A DNA stretch of 64,000 bases from assembly GCF_039975415.1 (NCBI RefSeq), contig NZ_JBDWHD010000004.1. One strand, written 5' to 3'. Below the pieces are notes generated by a model. The model was not told the DNA's origin, ran no database searches, and was given only the letters and a program-made list of their open reading frames with translations. Positions 36,190 through 44,850 of this stretch are shown here, piece by piece (position 1 is the stretch's first letter; each line of letters starts with the position of its first letter). Origin of the DNA: Ascidiaceihabitans sp039975415 (GTDB taxonomy: Bacteria > Pseudomonadota > Alphaproteobacteria > Rhodobacterales > Rhodobacteraceae). Position numbers and translations under genes: made by a program.

Positions 36190-36888
36190 ATGAAACACGC
36201 GACCTCTCTTTTGTTATTCATGGTTCTTATGGCGGCGCCTGTGGCTGCTGTCCCAAACGAACCGTTGCGTCCAGACACTAGCCAAGACGTGGTTCGGGAC
36301 GCTGACGGAAATTCAGTTAAAGACCTGCGTCCCAAGGCCAGATCAGGCCATATGCCACGCACCCGTTGGACCCATCAGCCGGGCCATTTGTTGTGGAACA
36401 GGGCAGCCTTGACCGCTTTGAAGACCCATGGGAAGCCCCTGACGGACATGGTGCCGGGTGATATTCAAAACTGGTGCCCCCGATATCCGGATGCAAATGA
36501 CGCCGACCGGCGTGCGTTTTGGCTTGGCTTTATGTCCGCACTGGCGAAATTCGAAAGCACCTACAAGCCCCGCGCCGTTGGCGGAGGCGGGCGTTGGTAC
36601 GGTCTGTTGCAAATCTTGCCTGCGACGGCGCGTGGCTACAAATGCAATGTCGGCACTGGTGAGGCACTGCGCAACGGTGCGGCCAACCTAAGCTGTGCGG
36701 TGCGCATTATGGCCTTTACCGTGCCGCGGGACGGGCTTGTGCATGGCAAGGATCGCAAGTGGCGTGGCGTCAGTGCCGATTGGGGGCCAATGCGCTCAAC
36801 CGCCAAGCGGGCCGACATGGCAGGGTGGTTAAAACGGCAACCTTATTGCGCTTTGCCCGATGCGATACGGCCCAAAGCGCGGCCATAA
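36190..36888 (+). CDS. Secreted lytic transglycosylase (SLT domain)
   Basis: The 232-aa protein has an N-terminal signal peptide (about residues 1-20, MKHATSLLLFMVLMAAPVAA) and a soluxble-type SLT domain. The catalytic Glu is in SALAKFESTYKP, and RWYGLLQILPATARGY matches the GLMQI-type motif of lytic transglycosylases. It would cleave the glycan strands of peptidoglycan in the periplasm with formation of anhydro-MurNAc ends. It is about the minimum size for such enzymes and lacks additional cell-wall-binding domains. Confidence 0.85.
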   Translation: MKHATSLLLFMVLMAAPVAAVPNEPLRPDTSQDVVRDADGNSVKDLRPKARSGHMPRTRWTHQPGHLLWNRAALTALKTHGKPLTDMVPGDIQNWCPRYPDANDADRRAFWLGFMSALAKFESTYKPRAVGGGGRWYGLLQILPATARGYKCNVGTGEALRNGAANLSCAVRIMAFTVPRDGLVHGKDRKWRGVSADWGPMRSTAKRADMAGWLKRQPYCALPDAIRPKARP

Positions 36889-36910
36889 CGCGCAAGACTG
36901 ACCGGTCCAG

Positions 36911-37339
36911 CTACATAAAGCCGAAGTGATGTCTTTCGGTCTTGATGTCTCTGTTTTTCAGGTCCGCCTCGATGGCGTCTGCGGGTGGTGTGGCTTCAAA
37001 AGGAACTTTCACCCGCCGCCCGTTGTGCAAGACCAATGCCATACGGACAGACAGGTCCAATCGGGTGTCAAAGCGTACGTGGTCCACACGGTTCCATGCC
37101 ACTTTACCTGTTTTGGCCCCAGCAAACCAGGTGATGTCTGTGGCGGCAATCTTCATACCGGCTTGGCGCGCCGTGAGCAGATCATATAGCGCAGGTAGGG
37201 TCGCAACACATAGGATCGCAGCGATCCATAGGGCCATATCGATCCAAAGCACCAATGCAGTGACACAGGCCCACACCGCCAGAACCGTCAGCAGTGTTGC
37301 GCGGTTTCGTCCCGATCGCGTGTAATCGAAGTCCGTCAT
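36911..37339 (-). CDS. Hypothetical two-helix membrane protein
   Basis: A 142-aa protein with two adjacent hydrophobic helices (about residues 14-50) and a soluble C-terminal half rich in beta-like segments (KIAATDITWFAGAKTGKVAW, LVLHNGRRVKVPFEA). This resembles a small PH-like domain, but no family was identified. The start at 37339 overlaps the stop of the upstream gene by ATGA (37336-37339), so the pair is translationally coupled. Confidence 0.62.
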   Translation of the reverse strand: MTDFDYTRSGRNRATLLTVLAVWACVTALVLWIDMALWIAAILCVATLPALYDLLTARQAGMKIAATDITWFAGAKTGKVAWNRVDHVRFDTRLDLSVRMALVLHNGRRVKVPFEATPPADAIEADLKNRDIKTERHHFGFM

Positions 37340-37866
37340 GACAGATGGAATGCGCGTTTGATATCCACCAAAGCCTCTGATTGGCGCGTGGACAACGGAT
37401 GTCCGGTGCTGTGTATCGTGCCCTGAATGACGGCCATCAACACACCAAAGCTTTGACCTTTGTCCAGCGCGTACAGCCGTTTTGACAGGCGTTTCACAGC
37501 CGCATCTGCCCCGCCGCAAGTTTCCACAAACCATTGTCCAAGGACTGCAATTTCCTGTGCCTGCTGGCTGTCCAACTCTAGGTGGTTGCGCAGTTGTGCA
37601 TCCAACGCGGTGCGCCCGTCTTGGGTCGGAAGATCATCCAACGCCATAAAGGCCGCGGACAATCCGCCTAAGGCCAGTTTCGGGTCGTCGATGCTGTCGA
37701 CGGGATGGATGTTTTGCTTGCGTCGAAACCCAAAGCGACGGGCGGCTGCACGAACATCAGACGCGACATCCATCAGTTCAGACGCCATTTCCGCGCCACG
37801 TCTTGCACGAATGACCATGAAATAGGCGGCTGTGGCCAATCCGATAAGTCCCAGAATGAACGGCAT
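37336..37866 (-). CDS. Hypothetical membrane-anchored helical protein
   Basis: A 176-aa protein with one N-terminal membrane helix (MPFILGLIGLATAAYFMVI) followed by a basic stretch and an all-helical soluble domain. The soluble part is compatible with a TerB-like fold, which is inference only. It is coupled by a 4-base overlap to the gene at 36911, suggesting that the products act together. Confidence 0.6.
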   Translation of the reverse strand: MPFILGLIGLATAAYFMVIRARRGAEMASELMDVASDVRAAARRFGFRRKQNIHPVDSIDDPKLALGGLSAAFMALDDLPTQDGRTALDAQLRNHLELDSQQAQEIAVLGQWFVETCGGADAAVKRLSKRLYALDKGQSFGVLMAVIQGTIHSTGHPLSTRQSEALVDIKRAFHLS

Positions 37867-37916
37867 GTGATCCTCTTACTCTTTAATGCATGTTATTGAA
37901 GAGACATCTTATACAG

Positions 37917-38651
37917 TTACCGGCCACCCGTCACATCCAAAGCAGAGCCCGTGATGTAGCTTGCGTCCTGCGACATCAACCACAACACGGAGCGGGCAAT
38001 TTCCATGGCAGATCCGGTGCGCTGCATGGGCACCATATGGGCCAGACGTTCTGCGCGGTCGGGTTCTCCGCCTTTGGCATGGATGTCGGTTTCGATCAGA
38101 CCGGGGCGCACGGCCATGACGCGAACGCCTTGCGGGGCCAGCTCATCGGACAAACCTTTGGTAAATGTATCGATCGCCCCTTTGGAAGCGGCATAGTCTA
38201 CATACTGGTTCCCCGATCCCAAACGTGCAGCCGCAGAGGAAATATTGATGATGCTGCCACCGGATCGCAATCGTTGCGCTGCCCCTTTGGCCATCATCAC
38301 GGCCCCCAGTAGATTGACCTCGAACATACGCGCAATGCGGGCGTAATCCATGTCGACCAATTGGGCCTTTTGCCCGACAATGCCTGCGTTGTTGATCAAT
38401 GCATGCATCACACCAAATTCGGCATCAAGGGTGTCATAGATACGGTCCACATCCTGCGGCTTGGATACGTCGCCCTGCACAAGGATGACACGGGCGCCGT
38501 GGGCCTCGGCAGACACACGGGCTGCTTCAGCGCCATTCAGGTCCGAATTGTAGTTCAGTAGAATATCGTAGCCCTTTTGGGCGGCCAATTCGACACAAGC
38601 AGCACCGATACCTGCGGAGCCTCCGGTGACCAAAACAACAGGTCTGGACAT
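37917..38651 (-). CDS. Short-chain dehydrogenase/reductase
   Basis: A 244-aa SDR with the cofactor motif TGGSAGIGAA (residues 9-18), NNAG, the catalytic Ser in INISSAAARLG and the YAASK active site. It ends SALDVTGGR. The sequence after the first beta strand (LNYNSDLNGAE) lacks an Asp and fits NADP preference. The substrate cannot be inferred, and no pathway neighbours are obvious. Confidence 0.88.
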   Translation of the reverse strand: MSRPVVLVTGGSAGIGAACVELAAQKGYDILLNYNSDLNGAEAARVSAEAHGARVILVQGDVSKPQDVDRIYDTLDAEFGVMHALINNAGIVGQKAQLVDMDYARIARMFEVNLLGAVMMAKGAAQRLRSGGSIINISSAAARLGSGNQYVDYAASKGAIDTFTKGLSDELAPQGVRVMAVRPGLIETDIHAKGGEPDRAERLAHMVPMQRTGSAMEIARSVLWLMSQDASYITGSALDVTGGR

Positions 38652-38725
38652 GGTATGTTCCTTTTTCTTTAGGTCTTTTCTTTAAAACACCACGGAAGGG
38701 GCAGCAGGATGGGCGCTGGCCCCCT

Positions 38726-41269
38726 TCAAGCTTCGCGGATACGTCCAATCATCTCGGCGGTGTCGCGACTTAGGCCGGGCGTATTGGCGATGCGTTCCAA
38801 TTGCGCTTTTATCAAGGTCTGACGAATGGCATCGTAGCGGCGCCAAGTTTGAAAGGCGGAACACATGCGCGCGGTGGTTTGTGGATTAACTGGGTCCAGT
38901 TTGATCAACCAGTCCGCCAGCAATGCATACCCTGATCCATCTTTTGCGTGAAAGCCTGCATGATGCATGGCCAAAGCGCCCAAAGTGGCGCGAAAGCGGT
39001 TGGGATTTTTCCAGTTGAAATCATGGTGCCGTGTAAGGGCCGTGGCCGTATCGGCAGCATCATCGGGCTTGGCCTTCATCACTTGCAGACCGAACCACTT
39101 GTCCATCACCAGCCGGTCATCTTTCCATTGGGCTTCAAATGCACCAAGGGCTGCGTCGCCTTGCTCGGCTCCGATCAAAAAGCCCAGGGCTGCAAGCTGT
39201 TGTGTCATGTTGGTGGCAGCGTCGTATTGGGCCTGGGCCACCGCACCGCCATCGCGGCGGGTGATCAGTGCCAGCATGGCATTGCCAAGGGCGCGTTTGC
39301 CCGATTGGGCCGCGTCCGGGGCATAGTCTTGGGTCACCTGATGGGCATCATACAAGGGATGCAGCATATCTTGCAGGGCTTCGGCCTGCGCCTCGCGCAT
39401 CGCATCGACAGCAAGATGAATCGCATCGGGATCAGGCACGTCACCTTCTGCATGCAGGCTGGCTGCCAATTCGGATTGTGCGGGCAAACCAATCATCAAG
39501 GCGCGGTAGGCCGGATCAAGACGATCGTCGGCCACGACCTTCGTCAGACCTCCAAGGTATGCGCTGTCCGGGGCTTTGCCCTGACGGATTGTCGCCATCA
39601 ATGATCCCTTTGCCAATGCGCGCGCACTTTCCCAGCGATTAAAGGGATCGGTGTCATGGGCCAGCAAAAACGCATGATCTGCGGAATGATCCAACACCAC
39701 AGGCGCCGAAAAGCCGCGTAGGATAGAGGGGACAGGCCGCGCGGGTTGTCCGGGAAACGAAAAGCTTTGGGTCTCTTTGGTGATTTCCAGCACTTGGGTG
39801 CCCATCGCTTCTGATCCGTCGGCGGCCAACAGACCCATGGCAACGGGGATCACTTGGGGCTTGGGGTCCGGTGTGGTCGCGCTGGGCGGTGTGTGTTGGG
39901 TGAACGTCAGCGTGTATGTGTCGCCTTCATAGCTTTCGGTGACTTTCAAATGTGGCGTGCCCGCTTGGCTGTACCAGCGTTTGAACTGTCCCAGATCGCG
40001 GCCGGTGCTGTCTTCGAATACTTGTATCCAGTCCTCGATGGTGCAGGCTTGCCCGTCGTGGCGGTCAAAGTACAGATCCACCGCCTTGGAATAGGCATCC
40101 GCACCGACAAGCGTACGCAACATCCCGATCACTTCTGCGCCTTTTTCATAGACGGTGGCGGTGTAGAAATTGTTGATCTCCTGAAAGCTTTCGGGGCGCA
40201 CAGGATGGGCGAGGGGGCCTTGATCTTCGGTGAACTGGCGACCACGCAAATCAATCACGTCCGAAATCCGCTTCACCGGCGCAGAACGCATGTCAGATGT
40301 GAACTGACTGTCGCGGTAGACGGTCAGCCCCTCTTTCAGACAAAGCTGGAACCAGTCGCGGCAGGTGATGCGGTTGCCTGTCCAGTTGTGGAAATACTCA
40401 TGGGCGATGATGGCTTCAATCCGCTCAAAATTCTGGTCGGTCGAGGTTTCGGGACTGGCCAGAACCGCGGAAGAGTTGAAGACATTCAGGCCCTTGTTTT
40501 CCATAGCGCCCATGTTGAAGTCATCGACGGCCACGATGTTGAAGATATCCAAGTCATATTCGCGCCCATAGACTTTCTCGTCCCAGACCATGGAATCCTT
40601 CAACGCTTGCATCCCGAAGGCGCATTTATGTTCGTCTCCGGGGCGCACATAGAGGTTCAGTTCGACCTTGCGACCGTTCATGGTAATAAACTTGCCGGGG
40701 TGTGCGATCAATTCGCCTGCCACAAGTGCAAAAAGATAGGCGGGCTTGGGCCACGGGTCATGCCATTCGGCCCAACCTTTGCCCGACGCCACAGGGTTGC
40801 CGTTGGACAACAAAACGGGTTCGGGCCCATTGATCCGCACAGTGAAGGTGGACATGACGTCGGGACGGTCAGGGTAGTAGGTGATCTTGCGAAAGCCTTC
40901 GGCCTCACATTGCGTGCAATACATGCCGGATGATCTGTACAGCCCTTCCAAAGCGGTGTTGCCTGCGGGATCGATCTGTACCTCGGATTCCCAAACAAAC
41001 GGAATGTTCGGCACGTCACATGTCAGCCCTTCGGCTGTGATGGATGGCTCTACGGTTTCGCCATCAATTTTGGCCCACCGCAGCGTCAGCTCTTCGCCGT
41101 GCAGAAAAAACGTCTTGTCTGTCGCGTCCGGATTGGGTGCGAATTTGATGCGTGAGGTGACGCGGGTGGCGGACGGTGCCAAATCAAACGTCAGATGGAC
41201 CTCTTCGACAGTGAACCCGAAGGGCGTGTAGTCTTTCAAATAGATTGTTTGGGGGGCCGCATCACGCAT
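38726..41269 (-). CDS. pepN: Aminopeptidase N (M1 family)
   Basis: PepN is a zinc aminopeptidase that completes cytoplasmic peptide breakdown. The 847-aa protein has the substrate-anchoring GAMEN (residues 254-258) and the zinc motif HEYFH (290-294), followed by the distal Glu in CLKEGLTVYRD. The remaining length matches the four-domain bacterial PepN. The ATG at 41269 (MRDAAPQ) is used; the open frame continues to 41446 without similarity. Confidence 0.96.
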   Translation of the reverse strand: MRDAAPQTIYLKDYTPFGFTVEEVHLTFDLAPSATRVTSRIKFAPNPDATDKTFFLHGEELTLRWAKIDGETVEPSITAEGLTCDVPNIPFVWESEVQIDPAGNTALEGLYRSSGMYCTQCEAEGFRKITYYPDRPDVMSTFTVRINGPEPVLLSNGNPVASGKGWAEWHDPWPKPAYLFALVAGELIAHPGKFITMNGRKVELNLYVRPGDEHKCAFGMQALKDSMVWDEKVYGREYDLDIFNIVAVDDFNMGAMENKGLNVFNSSAVLASPETSTDQNFERIEAIIAHEYFHNWTGNRITCRDWFQLCLKEGLTVYRDSQFTSDMRSAPVKRISDVIDLRGRQFTEDQGPLAHPVRPESFQEINNFYTATVYEKGAEVIGMLRTLVGADAYSKAVDLYFDRHDGQACTIEDWIQVFEDSTGRDLGQFKRWYSQAGTPHLKVTESYEGDTYTLTFTQHTPPSATTPDPKPQVIPVAMGLLAADGSEAMGTQVLEITKETQSFSFPGQPARPVPSILRGFSAPVVLDHSADHAFLLAHDTDPFNRWESARALAKGSLMATIRQGKAPDSAYLGGLTKVVADDRLDPAYRALMIGLPAQSELAASLHAEGDVPDPDAIHLAVDAMREAQAEALQDMLHPLYDAHQVTQDYAPDAAQSGKRALGNAMLALITRRDGGAVAQAQYDAATNMTQQLAALGFLIGAEQGDAALGAFEAQWKDDRLVMDKWFGLQVMKAKPDDAADTATALTRHHDFNWKNPNRFRATLGALAMHHAGFHAKDGSGYALLADWLIKLDPVNPQTTARMCSAFQTWRRYDAIRQTLIKAQLERIANTPGLSRDTAEMIGRIREA

Positions 41270-41436
41270 CGCACATCTCCTGTTTAACGATGGGAACGCT
41301 AGGCCGATCACGCAGCGGCCACAAGGCGCGTTGCCCTTTTTTGCGCAACGCGGGGAACCTTTTGTGCCCGGAACGGTTTGTTTCGTGAAGCACGACCGCG
41401 CCTCTGCGCGACTGTGCAAAATGAAAGGACGCAAAC

Positions 41437-41529
41437 ATGTCAGCACCTGACACGAATATTGAAAAGCAATCCAACCGCCACCGCCCTTCCTTGCTGGGCA
41501 TTGGCGCGGCTTTGGGATTTGTCGCTTGA
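41437..41529 (+). CDS. Small 30-residue ORF with strong ribosome-binding site, possibly truncated
   Basis: The frame reads MSAPDTNIEKQSNRHRPSLL then GIGAALGFVA, ending in TGA at 41527-41529. AAAGGA lies seven bases before the ATG, a very good site. The polar, basic N-terminus followed by the start of a hydrophobic helix resembles small single-pass membrane proteins of this group, in which a full helix would be expected. Here the frame stops after about ten hydrophobic residues, so it may be a truncated remnant. It sits divergent from pepN in an otherwise empty 371-base gap before the cryptochrome gene. Confidence 0.45.
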   Translation: MSAPDTNIEKQSNRHRPSLLGIGAALGFVA

Positions 41530-41640
41530 CGGGTAAATAGAGGGTTAAGGGGTACTGAGTGAAGAAGAGGCGCGCATTTTGTGCACCTGTTTTTTGTGGC
41601 CACGGTTTCTTTGTGAAAGCGTTGATCTAGGTCATGCATT

Positions 41641-43149
41641 ATGACGCGCCCAATTGTTTTATGGCTGAAAAGAGACTTGCGCACCGCTGATCATGCGGCG
41701 TTGGCGCAGGCTATGGCTATGGGGCCTGTTTTGCCGTTGTACGTTTGGGAACCGGACCTGTGGGCACAGGACGATGCGTCACACCGGCAGTGGGCTTTTG
41801 TACGCGAAAGTGTGGCCGAACTGCGCTTGGCCCTGGATGCGCTGGGCTTGCATCTGGTGGAACGCGTGGGAACGGCCACAGGCGTTTTGGCTGATGTTCA
41901 TAAGCAAGTTCCGTTTGATCACATGATCAGCCATGAGGAAACCGGCAACGGGTGGAGCTATAAACGCGATCTTGCGGTGGCCGCATGGGCGCGGGGCACG
42001 GGTGTTTGGTGGCAGGAGATTGCGGGGTGTGGTGTCGTGCGCCGCCTGAATGGGCGCAACGGATGGGCCAAGCGGCGCGACAGTCACGTCAATTCGGGCA
42101 TCATCGCGCCACCGTCACCTGTTACCGCCTTGGAAAAGCTGCGGCTTGCGTCTGACCCAGCACCCGATTTTGGGCTTCAGGACATGTGCCCCGACCGTCA
42201 AGCCGGCGGACGTGAGGCGGGCTTGGTGGTATTGCGCAGTTTTTTGGACACGCGTGGGCGGTCTTATCGTCGGGACATGTCGTCGCCATTGCAGGGGGCT
42301 GTGACCTGTTCGCGGGTGTCTGCGCATTTGGCGTTTGGCACCTTATCGGTGAGGGAAACGGCGCAGATGGCCGTGAGGCCACGCGATGCTGAGTGGGCCA
42401 AATCCCTCAAATCGTTCCAATCGCGTTTGGCGTGGCGGGATCATTTCATGCAAAAACTAGAAGATGAACCCGCACTTGAACACCGCTGCTTGCATTCCGC
42501 TTACGAAGGCATGCGCCCGCAGCACGCAGACCCCGTGCGGTTGCCGGCTTGGGCCCAGGGCGAAACGGGTTTACCGTTTGTGGATGCATGCATGCGGTCA
42601 TTGCAGGCGACGGGATGGCTCAATTTCCGGATGCGGGCGATGGTTGTGGCTGTGGCATCCTATCATTTGTGGCTGGATTGGCGCAGTACCGGTCCTGTTC
42701 TTGCGCGGTTGTTTACCGATTATGAGCCGGGCATCCACTGGTCGCAGATGCAGATGCAATCTGGGGTCACAGGCATGAACACGGTGCGCATCTACAACCC
42801 CATTAAGCAAGGCCACGATCAGGACCCTTCGGGGGTGTTCACCCGGACTTGGGTGCCTGAATTGGCACATGTCCCCGACGCATACCTACAACAGCCATGG
42901 CTGTGGGATGGCGCGTCGCGCTTGGCGTATCCTGCCCCGATTGTCGATGTGGTTTCTGCGGCTCGATTTGCCCGCGAAACTGTACATGCGGTGCGAAAAG
43001 GCGGCGCGTTTCATTCAGAGGCTGCCCGCGTGGTGCACAAACATGCCAGCCGCAAAGACAGTCAAAGACGGTTCCAACGCGACCCCGTAGGCCGCAAGTT
43101 GCCCAAAGCGAAACAAGCAGATTCAAGACAGTTGGGGTTCGAATTCTAG
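41641..43149 (+). CDS. Cryptochrome/DNA photolyase family protein
   Basis: A 502-aa flavoprotein of the photolyase-cryptochrome family. The N-terminal alpha-beta antenna domain begins IVLWLKRDLRTADHAAL. The FAD-binding helical domain includes LAWRDHFMQKLED, FVDACMRSLQATGWLNFRMR and YEPGIHWSQMQMQSG with the TGMNTVRIYNP region. The C-terminus is an unusually basic tail (HKHASRKDSQRRFQRDPVGRK). Whether it repairs DNA or signals light cannot be decided. It is followed after one base by the DUF2256 gene, a recurrent pairing. Confidence 0.92.
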   Translation: MTRPIVLWLKRDLRTADHAALAQAMAMGPVLPLYVWEPDLWAQDDASHRQWAFVRESVAELRLALDALGLHLVERVGTATGVLADVHKQVPFDHMISHEETGNGWSYKRDLAVAAWARGTGVWWQEIAGCGVVRRLNGRNGWAKRRDSHVNSGIIAPPSPVTALEKLRLASDPAPDFGLQDMCPDRQAGGREAGLVVLRSFLDTRGRSYRRDMSSPLQGAVTCSRVSAHLAFGTLSVRETAQMAVRPRDAEWAKSLKSFQSRLAWRDHFMQKLEDEPALEHRCLHSAYEGMRPQHADPVRLPAWAQGETGLPFVDACMRSLQATGWLNFRMRAMVVAVASYHLWLDWRSTGPVLARLFTDYEPGIHWSQMQMQSGVTGMNTVRIYNPIKQGHDQDPSGVFTRTWVPELAHVPDAYLQQPWLWDGASRLAYPAPIVDVVSAARFARETVHAVRKGGAFHSEAARVVHKHASRKDSQRRFQRDPVGRKLPKAKQADSRQLGFEF

Positions 43150-43150
43150 C

Positions 43151-43294
43151 ATGGCAAAAATGCGCAAAAAAGCAGATTTGCCTGCCAAGATCTGCGCCAC
43201 CTGCGCCAAGCCGTTTGTGTGGCGCAAGAAGTGGGCCAAAGTCTGGGACGAGGTGCGTTATTGCTCGGACAGATGCCGCCGGACCAAACGCTAG
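43151..43294 (+). CDS. DUF2256 small zinc-knuckle protein
   Basis: A 47-residue, strongly basic protein with CATC near the N-terminus and CSDRC near the C-terminus, the four-cysteine pattern of DUF2256. The motif KPFVWRKKWAKVWDEVRYCSD is typical of the family. It begins one base after the photolyase stop, so it is cotranscribed and probably coupled with it. A nucleic-acid or photolyase-accessory role has been suggested only by this association. Short enough to be missed by a length cut-off. Confidence 0.85.
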   Translation: MAKMRKKADLPAKICATCAKPFVWRKKWAKVWDEVRYCSDRCRRTKR

Positions 43295-43435
43295 GTCCGG
43301 GTGTTGCGTGATAAATTGTAGATTTTTTCGAAGGCAGCGCGACATCGTCCCATTTCATCTTCAACGCAAAGCCCCTATGCATCCCCTTGAGTGTTTTCAT
43401 CTGTTGATTGGCCGTTTGCCTGTTGAAAAAGAAAT

Positions 43436-43474
43436 GGTGGGCTGAACCCCACCTTACGAGCCCCACCTTACGAG
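43436..43474 (+). repeat. REP-like palindrome with tandem 14-base repeat
   Basis: GGTGGG and CCCACC (43436-43441 and 43448-43453) form a hairpin around CTGAAC. The sequence CCCCACCTTACGAG then occurs twice in tandem (43447-43460 and 43461-43474). The core GGTG...CTGAA...CACCTTAC is shared with the elements at 44821 and 45533, which flank the RAYT gene. It lies just before the GlcG-like gene and its ribosome-binding site. Confidence 0.6.
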
Positions 43475-43487
43475 AAGGAAAAGAACC

Positions 43488-43910
43488 ATGATCTCATTGA
43501 GAAAAGCCCGCACCATCGTCCGCAAAGCCATGGAAAAAGGAACCGAGGACGGCATGAAGCCATTGTCTGTTGTCGTGTTGGACGCGGGCGGCCATGTGCA
43601 AGCCTTTGAACGCGCCGATGGTGCTGCCCCCGGCCGCTTTGCGATTGCGCATGGCAAGGCCTATGGTTCCGTTATGTTGGGCATGGCCGGCACAGCCCAG
43701 ATGGCGCGCGCCGAGGCGCAAGCATATTTCATGAATGCCGCCAATGGCGTGTTCGGAGGGCAGGTTATTCCGGTGCCGGGCGGTGTTTTGCTGCGTGGCA
43801 AAAAGGGCGAAGTGATTGGCGCGGTTGGCGTGACCGGTGACACCTCTGACAACGACGCGATTGCGGCGATGGCTGGCATTGAAGCGGCTGGCTTGACGGG
43901 CGAGATCTAG
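43488..43910 (+). CDS. GlcG/HbpS family heme-binding-like protein
   Basis: A 140-aa protein with the GlcG/HbpS fold pattern: SVVVLDAGGHVQAFERADGA, then FAIAHGKAYGSVMLG, then GGVLLRGKKGEVIGAVGVTGD and a C-terminal NDAIAAMAGIEA. Members bind heme or accompany glycolate, glycerol or diol enzymes; no such partner is adjacent here. AAGGA precedes the ATG at 43488. A REP-like repeat lies immediately upstream. Confidence 0.85.
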   Translation: MISLRKARTIVRKAMEKGTEDGMKPLSVVVLDAGGHVQAFERADGAAPGRFAIAHGKAYGSVMLGMAGTAQMARAEAQAYFMNAANGVFGGQVIPVPGGVLLRGKKGEVIGAVGVTGDTSDNDAIAAMAGIEAAGLTGEI

Positions 43911-44037
43911 AACCGCCTAAATTTGGCGCATCTTGCGTTATGCGGATATGCGCACAGTCGGTTGCGCGAAAGGGTGGGCTTTTCATAGTCTGCCCTTTCT
44001 TTATATATTCAGATCAAAGTGAGGCACGAGGGACAGA

Positions 44038-44814
44038 ATGGCACGACCTATTATCGGCATTATTTCAAACACACATTTGATCAACGACGAATACGAGGTC
44101 CACGCAGGTGGGAAAATGAACGTCGATGCTGTGTCTCAGGTCTGTGATGCTTTGCCGGTTTTGATCCCTGCAGATCCCTCCCATGTCGACATCGAAGATC
44201 TGATGGCCCGTTGCGCGGGATTTGTGTTTACCGGTGGTCGCCCCAATGTGCATCCCGAAGAATACGGCGAAGACCCAACCCCCGCACATGGCGATTTCGA
44301 CCGCGACCGCGATGGCTTGGCATTGCCTTTGATCCGCGCTTGCGTCGAACGGGGATTGCCTATTTTGGGCATCTGCCGTGGGTTTCAGGAAGTCAACGTG
44401 GCGATGGGGGGCTCTCTTTATCCTGAAATCCGCGATTTGCCCGGACGGGACAATCACCGCATGCCTCCCGATGGCACCATCGAAGAAAAGTTTGCATTGC
44501 GTCACGCTGTGTCTTTTTCCGCCGGTGGTGTTTTTCACCGGGTCATGGGGGCGTCCGAGGTCATGACCAACACGCTGCATGGTCAAGGCATCAAGACGCC
44601 GGGGGGGCGCGTGATCGTTGACGGAACGGCGCCCGATGGCACCCCCGAAGCCATTTACATCGACGGCGCCCCCGGCTTTACCCTGTCCGTGCAGTGGCAC
44701 CCGGAGTATCAAGCGGCTATGGATCCGGTATCGCGCCCCTTGTTTGCGGCCTTTGGTGAAGCGGCGCATGCTTGGGACGCTGGCGAAATGCGCCCTGCGC
44801 TGAAGTCTGCTTGA
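44038..44814 (+). CDS. Gamma-glutamyl-gamma-aminobutyrate hydrolase-like (peptidase C26)
   Basis: A 258-aa class-I glutamine amidotransferase-fold protein. The nucleophile is Cys113 in LGICRGFQEVNV and the His/Glu pair is in QWHPEY near the C-terminus. VFTGGRPNVHPEEYGE matches the PuuD-like group that hydrolyses gamma-glutamyl-GABA in putrescine breakdown. The other genes of that pathway are not nearby, so the substrate is provisional. It ends six bases before a REP-like palindrome. Confidence 0.88.
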   Translation: MARPIIGIISNTHLINDEYEVHAGGKMNVDAVSQVCDALPVLIPADPSHVDIEDLMARCAGFVFTGGRPNVHPEEYGEDPTPAHGDFDRDRDGLALPLIRACVERGLPILGICRGFQEVNVAMGGSLYPEIRDLPGRDNHRMPPDGTIEEKFALRHAVSFSAGGVFHRVMGASEVMTNTLHGQGIKTPGGRVIVDGTAPDGTPEAIYIDGAPGFTLSVQWHPEYQAAMDPVSRPLFAAFGEAAHAWDAGEMRPALKSA

Positions 44815-44820
44815 ACGGGG

Positions 44821-44846
44821 GAGGGTGCACTGAAGCGCACCTTACC
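44821..44846 (-). repeat. REP-like palindrome on the 3' side of the RAYT gene
   Basis: The sequence runs GAGGGTGCACTGAAGC then GCACCTTACC. GGTGC and GCACC pair around an 8-base loop. Its reverse complement, beginning GGTAAGGTGC, aligns with the element at 45533, so the RAYT gene is bounded by two copies in opposite orientation. It ends five bases from the RAYT stop. Confidence 0.65.
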
Positions 44847-44850
44847 ATTT

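Noticed and set aside
36117..36191. A 24-codon minus-strand frame (MPNYANMYLQIAS...) overlapping the transglycosylase start
   Set aside because: The ribosome-binding site is poor and it overlaps a signal-peptide start, so translation is unlikely without further evidence.
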